This document shows positions 55,128 to 64,000 of a stretch of 64,000 bases of DNA, piece by piece. The notes beneath the pieces were generated by a model, which worked only from the letters and a program-made list of their open reading frames with translations, had not been told where the DNA came from and did not search any database. Made by a program: the position numbers and the translations under genes. How positions within the stretch are numbered: the first letter of the stretch is position 1; every line of letters begins with the position of its first letter. Source of the DNA: Yamagishiella unicocca (taxonomy: Eukaryota > Chlorophyta > Chlorophyceae > Chlamydomonadales > Volvocaceae); NCBI GenBank assembly GCA_003116995.1, contig BDSL01000047.1:558001-622000 (forward strand), in the 5' to 3' direction.

Positions 55128-58100
55128 CTACTGTCCCTTTGCGGCCTTCCGAGCCTTCGACCCCAGGTTAATGCCCCGCCGCTTCTTGGCGCCCCCGCCC
55201 TTCGCCTTGCCCCCGCCCCCGGCCCCGCCACCACCCTTCGCTCTGCCCTTGCCCCCGCCCCCGCCGCCGCCGCCACCACCGGCACCGCCCTTGCCCTTGC
55301 CCTTGCCCTTCGCCGCCGCGCCCGCACCCCCACCCCCACCCGCGCCCCCGCCCGCTGCGCCCGCAGTAGCCGCTGCCGCCGCGGCCGCCGCCGCCCCTCC
55401 CCCTCCTAGCGCCGCCATCCGGATCCGCAGGGCCTCCAGCGCATTGGGCGCTGCCGCGTCGCGGCCGAACGCCTGTGGAATGACCACCATTCCCCTGTGG
55501 TGCTTCTTCTTCAGCTGGTTCCGACTCACCAACAGCCGGGGGTCCAAGCCCCGCCTCCCGCCGGGTCCCTTGCCGCCGCCGGCGCCCTTGCCGGCAGCCC
55601 CCCCCGCCGGCAGCACTTGCTGCTGCTGCTTTCGCGTGGCCTTGAGCTTCTTTGCCTTCTGGCGCTGCTTGCCCGCCTCCACTCCCGCTGCCGCCGCCTG
55701 GTGACTGTGGTGCAGCTGGGAGGCCATCGCAACGGCCGCAGGCACAGCCGCAGCTGCGGCAGCGGGCCCTGCGCCGCCTGCTGCCGCCCCCGCGGGCGGG
55801 TTGGGCGCCTCCTTGACGCGGGTGGCCACTGCGGCCGCCAGACCCCCCGTGAAGAACCTTAGGTCAGGGGGCAGGGGGAGAAAAGGGGGGTTACATAAAA
55901 GAACCCGTAACTCGACTTGGGAACTGGAGTGGGTGGATAGCTTTCGGACACCTGGACGCGCGCGCAGGCTGCTGGACTTGGGTTGACGGCCGCGAAAAGG
56001 GGAATAAGGGGCGGGGGCCCGGGTTGGCTATGGGTGGGCTGCAGCCGGGATTCAGGTGTGCCGGGGGAGGGGGGTAGTGGGGCGAGGAGCAGGGGGGGGA
56101 AGGGGAAAGCGCGACCGAACCCCCCGTGTGTGCTTTTTGCTTCCATATGAGGTACCGACCAGCCCCTCCTCACGTCCTCCCCAATATCCCTCGGATCTGA
56201 TCTGCCCTCACCCTACTCAACCCCGCAAACTCTGGACCGCAAACCCTGGACCGCAAACCCTGGACCGCAAACCCTGGACCGCAAACCCTCTCCCGGCCAC
56301 CGTTTCTGTAACACCCCCCGCCCCGGCCACCGCCCGCTGGGTTCGCTGGTGAGTTTTTGCTGGCAAACTCTGGACCGCAAACCCTGGACAGCAAACCCTG
56401 GACCGCAAACCCTGGACCGCAAACCCTCTCCCGGCCACCGTTTCTGTAACACCCCCCCCCCCCGGCCACCGCCCGCTGGGTTCGCTGGTGAGTTTTTGCT
56501 CTCCGTTTCCAAAGTCGTGCACCCGGGTCTTCTCGGCCCCCGCCTTCCGCCCCTCCCGGGCCCCCCTGCCCCCCCTGCCCCCCCTGCCCCCCTGCCCCCC
56601 CTGCCCCCCTCCGCCCCGCCCCTGCCCCACCTGCGGTTCATCTTGGGCACCAGCGGCTCCGCCAGCAGCGCCGCTAGCTGCTGCCGCAGCGCCGCCGCCT
56701 GGACACTCGGCCGAGACTGGCGGCCGTTGCGCAGCCGCCCGCCGCCCCCCTCGTCCGAGTCGCTGTCCCTGTCGTCCTCACTCACGTCCAGGTCGAGTGC
56801 CTGGGGCCGCAGGGGGGAGGGGGACGTGACGTCGACTAGCCGTTAGTTCACCCATAAAAATCCTTCATCCCTCATGGGGCTGTAGTACTTGCGGACGTAG
56901 TTAATGGTTGATGCTTGGCCACGTGGTCGACGACGTGTATGTATGTACGTGGGGTGTGTGCGTGTGTGTAGCGTGACACCGTGCCCACTAGGTGTGCGTA
57001 CGCGTGTGCGGGGGGGGGGGTAAAAGAAATCCGCGGATCCACTGCCTTCAAACTAAGGGCGATGACGAGGGGGGTCCTACCAACTTTGCCGGGCTGGGTG
57101 ATCCCGAGGAGATAGCTGCGGGCCTCCCCACACGTCTGCCTCCATTTGCTCCCCCGTCCCCCCCGTTCACGTGCCTCACTTCTCCTCATGCGCACCGCAT
57201 CCAGACAGTTCGCAAGCCAGCCATGAGTGTCGCAGGTAACGGGTATCCTCCCTAACCCCAGACTCCCCCCCGACAATAGGCCCCCCCGCCCCCTCTCTTT
57301 TACTCCTACATCGTGTCCACGGCTTTCCTCGGGCCCCACCCCCCTCAACGGCACGGCGGCGGCGGTTCAAGACACGGGACGGTAACGGACGCTCGCTGCT
57401 GACATATGACGCCTCCACAATAACGGTCGGTATCCGGGCTGGGGGGGAGGCGGGCTGCACCGCATCTCGCACCACAGCATCCCATTCCGCCCACCCGTTT
57501 CTCCGTTTCTCCGTCTTACGTGTTGCACGTTTCCGCACTTTTTCTTGTTTGTTTTTCTTTTCCTTTCAGCAGCAGATGACGGGCCGCCCCCACAGGTCTA
57601 TCGGTAGTCAATCCCAGTGACCCAGCACGCGCCCACGAACTAGGTGCCCAAAGACAAAGCGCCAGCTATCCTATCCATGTCTCCCCCCTTGGATCATTTT
57701 TTCACCCCCCCGCACGGCGGCGCGGTTCAAGACACGGGACGGTCCAGGACGTTCGCTGCTGGCATCTCACGCCGCTACGGGTAACAACGGTCGGTATCCG
57801 GGCAGGGCGCCGGGCTGCACCACCAATCGCCTCGCCACGCCCAATGCACGTCACCGCGCTTTTACTTCTTCTTTTTCTATTTCTTTTCTTTTACACAGCT
57901 CCGACAGGCCGCCTCCACAGGTTTGCCGGTGGTCAGTTCCCGTGCTCCAGCATGCGCCCACAAAATTGGTGTCCGACGTTTATGCGCCAACTATCCTGTC
58001 CCGTTGCGTAAAACGGTTTTTGTACACCCCCCCCGGGTCTCCCCAACCCCCGCAACACACCGCCCGCTCCCACCTTGGCTTGCGATCGGCGCCACGAGTC

Positions 58101-61100
58101 CTCCGCCTTCTCCTTCCGCTCCTTCCGCTCAATGTCGTCCAGCCGGATGGCCAGCCGTACACGAGCTCGCGCCTGGGGGGTGTACGGCACACACGGGGGC
58201 CAGGACCCGGATGGGCGCACGGTGCGGGACGGTGCGGACCCCCCTGCGCGGCGTCCGGTCGATCACCTGTCCGCCCCCCCCCACCCCCACGGGTCTTCCT
58301 TGAAGCCCCGCCGGCTCTAACCCTGCTACCCCTGTCCCCATAAAACCACCACCACCACTGCGGGAAAAAAGGAAGAGAACCGTCCGCAGTTTTACGGTAG
58401 TCAAACACAAAAGGTTCTCCGGCAGGCAAGAACTCGAACGCGTTTTCCCGACGAGCCTCCGACCGTTCCGCCTCCTCCCCCTCCTATGTGGTTGGCACGG
58501 ATTTCCCTGTCCTGCCGTGTCCCTCCCTGCCGTGTCCCTCCCTGCCGTGTCCCTCCCTGCCGTGTCCCTCCCTGCCGTGTCCCTCCCTGCCGTGACCCTC
58601 CTGCCCACACGGCCATACCACGATTCCGCTCTCGCGCCCTGCCATCTCCTACCCCCACCCCACCCCCATCCACGGGTCTCCCTCGAAACCCCCCCCACAC
58701 ACCTGCGGCATGAGCGACTGGTCGATGGGGAAGGCGGGCGGCGTGTCGCGACCCAGCGCCCGGGCCAGACCGGTGAAGCGGGGGGCCTCCCGCGGGGCCA
58801 CCAGCGCTATGGCGATGCCGGCTCCCTCGGCGCCACGAGCAGTGCGGCCGCACCTGGGGGGGGCCAGGAGGTGGGGGGAGGGGGGGGGGAGGTGTGTGTG
58901 TGTGTGAGAGAAGGAGAAGGGGAGGGGGAGACAGCCGGGCGGGATGGTATCGAGATGAAAGGCTGGGAGAGGGCGAGGGGCTGGTGTTGCTGGTGTGCTG
59001 GTCGAAGAGGGGAGGGGGCACCACCCTAGGGCTCACCTCCCGCCTAGGTGTCGTCTCCTCCGCGCCATTTGCTTTCCTCCCACCTAACCCCCCTCCCTGC
59101 CCTCCTCCCTCCCTCCCTCTTTCCAAACCTTCAAACCTCCCTCCCTCCCTCTCCTCCTCCCTCGTCCAAGCCCACCCACCCCCACCGTATGTCCCAAACG
59201 GATTTTCCGTCGTACAGAGGTTTTCCTCGCAACCCCCCCCCACCGGACCGCGATGGCCGCTCTCCCATAGCGCCCCAACTCCCACAGTTTTCCTGCTAGC
59301 GCCCAAAACCGATTCTGCGAAAACTTTACGTGCGTCGCGTGGGGTCCTCGCTCCCTTGCGTCTCGCTGTAGCCGATATAGCTTAGCCGCCAAAGGTCATG
59401 TTACGACCTTCGGTTTTCGTATCCCCAACCCAGTTCTCCAGCATGCATCTCAAAACTTCTGTTTCAAACGGTTTTTTCGGACATCCACGGGTTTCCCTCG
59501 AACCCACCAGGCCGCCGAGTAGCCCTTCCCTCCCAAACAACCAAAAACCCCTTATTGCGCCACCTGCATTGGTTTCCTCCCTTTTGTCGGTTTCCACTCT
59601 CTCCTCCCATCCGCACTCCTCCACCCCCCTACTCCACCCCACTCTCCTCCAACCCCCCTCCTCCAACCCCTCCTCTAAACCCCCCCTCCAACCCCTCCTC
59701 CAACCCCTCCCCCATCCCCTCCTCCACCCCCTCCTCCACCCCCGCCTCCACCCCCTCCTCCAACCCACCTGTGGATGTATGTGTCCGCTGATGCCGGCAG
59801 CTGGTAGTGGATGACGGTGGTGACCCCCGTGACGTCGAGACCGCGAGCCGCAACGTCGGAGGCCACCAGCACAGCCTGGTCGTTGGTGCGGAAGCGGTCG
59901 AGAGCCTGGGGGCGGGCGCGGGGGGGGGGGCGGGGGCGGAGGAAGGGGCTTGTGAGGACAGCCAGTGGACTAGGAAGCCGATTAGGGTACCGTTTGGAAC
60001 ATACCATTTGGGCGGGGTGGGGCGGGGGTGGGGGTGGGGGCGGAGGGGAAGTTGCAAGAAAACCCGTGTACACGAAAGGAAAACCGGCGGAGGGGAAGTG
60101 GTTCTAGCATGGTGGTGGTCGGTGCTACGTGGTCATCGTTGGTCATGATGGGATCGGGGCGTCGTGGGTGGGTTGCGAGCGGTGCTGGAGAGCCACATGG
60201 AGCGACCCGGATTCACTGCTTAGATGCGCCGAAACTAGGAGTGATAACGCGTTGCCCCACAAACAAAGCATCCACCAAAACTGCCCCCCCCTCGCCCCCC
60301 CTCGAGAAGCTAGTATTCCTCTCTTTTTATCCCTTTCCATCCCACTGGCTTTCCACCCCGGCCCCCACCTCCTCCCCCCACCCGAGTTTGGCCTCATCGG
60401 TATTTATATCGGTTTCCTAATCCGTTTCCTAAATCGGTTTCCTAATCCGTTTCCTAAATCGATTTCCTATACGATTTCACTGCTCGGAGCTGACCCACGG
60501 GCTCCCCCTCCGCCCCCCACCTTGAGCCGCTGCCGCTGCTGCTGCTGCGCGTGCAGTGCCAGCACCGGCAGCCCCAGCGTCTTCAGCAGCGCGGCCACCC
60601 GCCGGATGGCGGACACGGCGTTGGCGAACACGAGTGTACGGCCGGGGTGGCGGGCGAGCAGGTAGTACAGCAGCTCATCCCGCTCGTCATCCAGACAGGT
60701 CACCTGGGCAGTTGGGGGGATACAATAAAAGAACCGGTAAAGCGACTTGGGAAATGTAGTGAGTGCATAGCCTTCGGACATCTGGACGCGCGTGCATGCA
60801 GTTGGGGGGGTGGGGGGGGTTGGGTGGGGGAACGGTGGAGGGTTTCTTACTTTGGTGTGTTAGAATTGTGAACTTCTTACCCGTGAGGAGTCATAACCAA
60901 GCCCGGGTATGCATGTACAACAAAACGTGTTTTGGCTCTACCCAATCTTTGTGATGTCCAGACCGTATCGGCTGCACGCCTGTGGGCCCAGTTGAGGCGC
61001 CACCGCGGAGGATGACACCTCCCCCCCTCCACAACCCCCCTGGACCTGGCCCCCTACACCTAGCATCCGGCCAGGACGACCATCCCAAAGACCTGCGTTC

Positions 61101-64000
61101 CCGGCAGCAGCTGCGCCCTAAACCCCCCTCCGGTTTTGGTCCACGGATCTCCCTCCACCCTTCTCCCACCACATTTCCCCCCCTGCCCCCCTCTCCCCCT
61201 CCCGCCCCTCCCGCCCCCAGTGCTCCAGCATCCGCACACCAAATCGGTGTCCGACGACCATGCGCCAACTATCCTGTCCCTGCGGTGTAAACAGTTTGTA
61301 TGCCACGCACAGCATCTATAAAACACACACACACACCACCCCGGGCCCCTCCCGGCCCCCTCCCCCCGTCCACCCCCCCGCTCACCGCCGCCTCTGCCAC
61401 CCTGTCCGCCAGGCGCCGCTGCGGCGTCAGGTCCACCACCCGCGGCGCCGGCGCCGTACGGAACGGCACCCGATCCATCAGCGACTCCAGGGTGGCGGCG
61501 CCGCCACCCGCGCCGCCGCCGCCGCGCCGGAAGCGCTTCTTGAGGAACAGCGGCAACGTGAGGGTCGCTGAGAACACAAACGTCTGCATCAGGTGCGCCT
61601 TCTTGCCGCGCCCCTTGCCGCCGCCGCCCTCCTCCTCCCCCTCCTGCTCCAGCTGCCCGTCCTGCTGCTGCTCCTCCTCCTCCACCGCTCCCTCCTCCTC
61701 GCCCTCCGCCTCCTCCTCTTCTGCTTCCTCTTCTGCTTCCTCTTCTGCTTCCTCTTCTGCTTCCTCCTCGCCCTCCTCCGCCTCCTCGCGCTGCTGCCGC
61801 CGCTCCCCCCTCTTGGCCGCCTCCTTGTCCGCCCGCAGCTCTGCGAACTCCGGGTCCTCGGTGGTCTGCTTGGCGGTGCCGGGGAGCAGCTCCAAGATGC
61901 TGGTCAGCTCCTGCGCCGGAACCAGCAGCGGCAGCAGCAGCAGCGGGATCAGGGGCAGCAGCGGGATCAGGGGCAGTAACGGAGTCAGGGGCAGTAACGG
62001 ATTATGGGGCTGTAGCGGGATCAGGGGCAGAAGGGGCAGTAGCAGCGGCAGCAGCGGGATCAGGGGCAGTAGCGGCAGTAGCAGCGGCGGCGACATCAGC
62101 GGCACTATCAACGGCGGTACCGCAACGGCAGTAGCTGCAGGTGGGGTGGGGAGGGGCCACGTGCCCCATGGCCCGCGCGGGACAGTCTCCTCGTCCAATC
62201 TGCTACAACGACCAGCCCCGGGGCGCCGTACACCAGGCTCCGCCCCTCCCCATACCCACTCGAAGCCCGCGCCCCCAGCCGCCCGGGTGTGTACGGCTAC
62301 GCCCCGGCGCCACAAAACGCCCCCCCGACTACATATGTATATTGACTGCAATGCTGTTCATATACTCAATCGAAAAATACTCCCCTTCCCCGCCCTGCCC
62401 CACCTTGTAGTGTCCCTGCGCCACCATTCGGTCCGCCTCGTCCAGAACCAGGAAGGACAGACGCGACAGGTCAGCCAGGTGGGCGGCGGCGAGCGGGCCG
62501 TTGCGGTCGGTGGAGGGGGGCCTGGGGGAGGTGGGGGTGTGGGGGTGTGTTTGGGGAGGGGGAGGTAGTGCGGCGGCGGTGCTTGAGGCAGTCGGGCGGG
62601 AAATGAGCGCAGCCAGGCAGCAGGGAAGAGAAGGACACACTGATGGCACGACTGGGTCGGCTGCCCTGGGGGGGTGCCCACAACCCCGCGGGCCCAACCC
62701 ACTAACCCCCTCCGCCACCCACTAACCCCCTCCGCCACCCACTAACCCCCTCCGCCACCCACTAACCCCCTCCGCCACCCACTAACCCCCTCCGCCACCC
62801 ACTAACCCCCTCCGCCACCCACTAACCCCCTCCGCCAGCCACTAACCCCCTCCGCCACCCACTAACCACCTCCGCCACCCACTAACCCCCTCCGCCAGCC
62901 ACTAACCCCCTCCGCCACCCACTAACCCCCTCCGCCACCCACTAACCCCCTCCGCCACCCACTAACCCCCTCCGCCACCCACTAACCCCCTCCGCCACCC
63001 ACTAACCCCATACCCTCCCCTCCCCCTCGCATGCCCTCCGTCGCCTATGCCGTGTAACCCTGCCCCCCCTGTCATCCCTCCCCTGCCCCCCCACCTGCAC
63101 ATGAGGTCCCACAGCCGCCCCGGTGTGGCCACCAGCACCGCCGGCCTGGCTGCCAGCATGCGCGCCTGCTTCACGTCGCTGATGCCCCCCACGATAGCCG
63201 CGACCCGCACACCGCAGTGCCGCCCGATGGCCTGCAGGTGGCTGCACACCTGGGGGAGGAAGAGGAGCCCCGTTGGTTGGGGTGGTTGGTTGGGGTGTTT
63301 GGGGAGGAGAGGAGAAGGAATGGGAAGGGTGAGGGCGGGAGGTGAGGGGGAGAGGTGAGGGGGGCAGAGGAGGGGCGAAAGAATTTGGGGATGTGAATCG
63401 CGGGGTGGAGGGGTTGCGGGCGGGTTCGGGGCTAGTTTGTACTCCGGCTCACATGTCGTGCGCCGGGCCTTCTCGCCACCCCCCCTCTTCCTCCGTCGTT
63501 GCGTGCAAGGGCTTCCTCGCCCCTCCCGCCTCCCCCCTTCACCACTCCCCCCTTCACCTCTCCCCTTCACCTCTTCCCCCTTCGCCTCTCCCACCTTCGC
63601 CTCCCCCCTCCACCGCCCCCCCACACCTCTCCCCCCCCCAACGCCCTTGGTTTGTCGGCCGTGGACTCGCGGATTATCTTTTACCCCCCCCTTCAACCCC
63701 CCCTTCACCCCCCTTCACCCCCCCTTCACCTCCCCCCCGTTCCCACCTGCATCGCCAGCTCGCGGGTGGGTGTGAGGATGAGGGCGCGTAGCGGCCCCCG
63801 CTCGGGCTTCAGCCAGGACTGCCCCTGCTGCTGCCGCTGCTGCTGCTGCCGGGACGCCGCCCTACTTCCCGGGTGCTGCTGCTGCTGCTGCTTCTTCTGC
63901 TTCCGCTGCTCCTTCATGCTGCCCCGGCGGCCCTTCTGCCACCGGCCGCGCTTCCGGCCACCACCAGCGGCGGCGCCAGCCGCAACCACCTCCGCCTCCG
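55128..64000 (-). CDS. DEAD-box RNA helicase, DDX24/Mak5 type (5' end beyond right edge)
   Basis: Exons: 64000-63747, 63249-63095, 62521-62404, 61910-61386, 60703-60521, 59905-59769, 58853-58703, 58172-58074, 56800-56631, 55857-55128; phases agree, 839 residues to the stop. Motifs in order: PTRELAMQ (Ia), VGGIS and TPGRLWDL (Ib), VLDEADRM (II), FSATLT (III), RTLVFANAV (IV), [11 protein letters not shown] (V), YIHRCGRTAR (VI). [12 protein letters not shown] and the late RRFFTGGL are typical of the DDX24/Mak5 subfamily, nucleolar helicases needed for 60S ribosome assembly (Arabidopsis RH13 group). Motif I and the Q motif lie outside the window. Odd features are an acidic Glu-rich insert of some 80 residues between motifs II and III, a Gln-rich insert before motif Ia, and a Gly/Lys-rich basic tail. 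Confidence 0.92.
55885..55985 (+). repeat. Family II copy in the last DEAD-box intron
   Basis: GGGTTACATAAAAGAACCCG, then TAACTCGACTTGGGAAC, GATAGCTTTCGGACACCTGG and ACGCGCGCGCAGGCTGCTGG; reverse to the host gene, ending about 27 nt from the acceptor. Confidence 0.75.
56221..56500. repeat. Nested tandem repeats in a DEAD-box intron
   Basis: A 13-bp unit (CTGGACCGCAAAC) is repeated several times. It lies within a larger direct duplication of about 140 bp that also carries CTCCCGGCCACCGTTTCTGT and GCTGGGTTCGCTGGTGAG. Confidence 0.85.
57340..57832. repeat. Direct duplication of about 115 bp in a DEAD-box intron
   Basis: 57345-57465 and 57715-57832 share GGTTCAAGACACGGGACGGT, GCTCGCTGCTG / GTTCGCTGCTGGCATCTCACG and AACGGTCGGTATCCGGGC in the same order. 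Confidence 0.7.
57911..58021 (-). repeat. Family II copy in a DEAD-box intron (same sense as host)
   Basis: GCCTCCACAGGTTTGCCGGT, GTGCTCCAGCATGCGCCCAC, ATGCGCCAACTATCCTGTCC and AAAACGG, about 52 nt from the donor. It is the reverse of 19398-19510 in MCM5. Confidence 0.8.
58512..58597. repeat. 15-bp tandem repeat in a DEAD-box intron
   Basis: About six copies of CCGTGTCCCTCCCTG. Confidence 0.85.
58667..58690 (-). repeat. Family I end next to a donor in the DEAD-box gene
   Basis: The plus strand reads CATCCACGGGTCTCCCTCG then AAACC. On the host strand the element starts about 12 nt after the donor, with a G-run between, as in MCM5 intron 11. Confidence 0.65.
59209..59504 (-). repeat. Two family I ends in one DEAD-box intron
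   Basis: 59209-59234 (GTCGTACAGAGGTTTTCCTC) and 59478-59504 (ACATCCACGGGTTTCCCTCG), both in the orientation of the right end of the MCM5 intron 11 element. Confidence 0.6.
60051..60079 (+). repeat. Family I left end in a DEAD-box intron
   Basis: GTTGCAAGAAAACCCGTGTA followed by CACGAAAGG, preceded by a G-rich stretch. Confidence 0.6.
60716..60800 (+). repeat. Family II copy at an acceptor side of a DEAD-box intron
   Basis: GGGGATACAATAAAAGAACC, GGTAAAGCGACTTGGGAAAT, GTGCATAGCCTTCGGACATC and GGACGCGCG. Its end lies about 12 nt from the acceptor of the exon starting at 60703. Confidence 0.75.
61215..61290 (-). repeat. Family II copy in a DEAD-box intron (same sense as host)
   Basis: GTGCTCCAGCATCCGCACAC, CGGTGTCCGACGACCATGCG and CCAACTATCCTGTCCCTGCG, then GTAAACAGTTT. 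Confidence 0.75.
61925..62110. repeat. Degenerate tandem repeat in a DEAD-box intron
   Basis: Repeats of GGGATCAGGGGCAGTA and AGCAGCGGCAGCAGC, directly upstream of the acceptor for the exon at 61910. They create a long Leu/Pro ORF that is not coding. Confidence 0.75.
62698..63006. repeat. 20-bp minisatellite in a DEAD-box intron
   Basis: About 15 copies of CCCACTAACCCCCTCCGCCA with only a few single-base variants, inside the intron between the exons at 63095 and 62521. Confidence 0.9.

Noticed and set aside
62698..63006. CRISPR-like array of short direct repeats
   Set aside because: The 20-bp units are contiguous with no spacers and lie in an intron of a eukaryotic gene; it is a minisatellite.

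Overview
This is nuclear DNA from a green alga, most likely a volvocine chlorophyte (Chlamydomonas/Volvox group). The evidence is a very GC-rich sequence with long poly-C/poly-G runs, intron-dense genes with GTG(A/C/G)G donors and GCAG acceptors, Ala/Gly/Pro/Gln-rich linkers inside conserved proteins, an expanded MYND-finger family, and a short interstitial tract of the Chlamydomonas-type telomere repeat (CCCTAAAA). The species cannot be fixed from the sequence. No bacterial, organellar, CRISPR, rRNA or tRNA feature was seen.

Layout. 1-2128 (-): 5' part of an AP2-domain transcription factor running off the left edge. 2498-8458 (-): a very large Ala/Pro/Ser-rich protein of unknown function. 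8459-11604: a sparse region with a near-perfect 75-bp fold-back repeat and a tentative multi-exon membrane-protein gene (-). 11605-21065 (+): a complete 17-exon MCM5 gene (replicative helicase subunit, about 749 aa). 22190-39830 (+): a tandem array of MYND-finger genes, with two intact copies, one copy with a frameshift, and a decayed partial copy at each end. 41316-53124 (-): a nine-exon gene for a roughly 2197-aa protein with an N-terminal TIR-like domain, leucine-rich repeats and a long low-complexity tail. 55128-64000 (-): the 3' ten exons of a DDX24/Mak5-type DEAD-box RNA helicase for ribosome biogenesis, running off the right edge.

Exon boundaries for MCM5, the TIR-LRR gene, the DEAD-box gene, the MYND genes and most of the AP2 gene were placed by hand. 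Each was checked for GT-AG (or GC-AG) ends, compatible phase and protein continuity, so those models are stronger than plain ORFs.

The genes do not form one pathway. MCM5 (DNA replication) and the Mak5-like helicase (60S biogenesis) are housekeeping genes, while the MYND array and the TIR-LRR gene look like lineage-specific, fast-changing families. The most notable cross-cutting signal is in the introns: related repeat families, some with perfect inverted ends, occur in introns of three unrelated genes on both strands. Their ends often lie about 11-50 nt from the splice sites, as expected for introner-like (intron-generating) elements.
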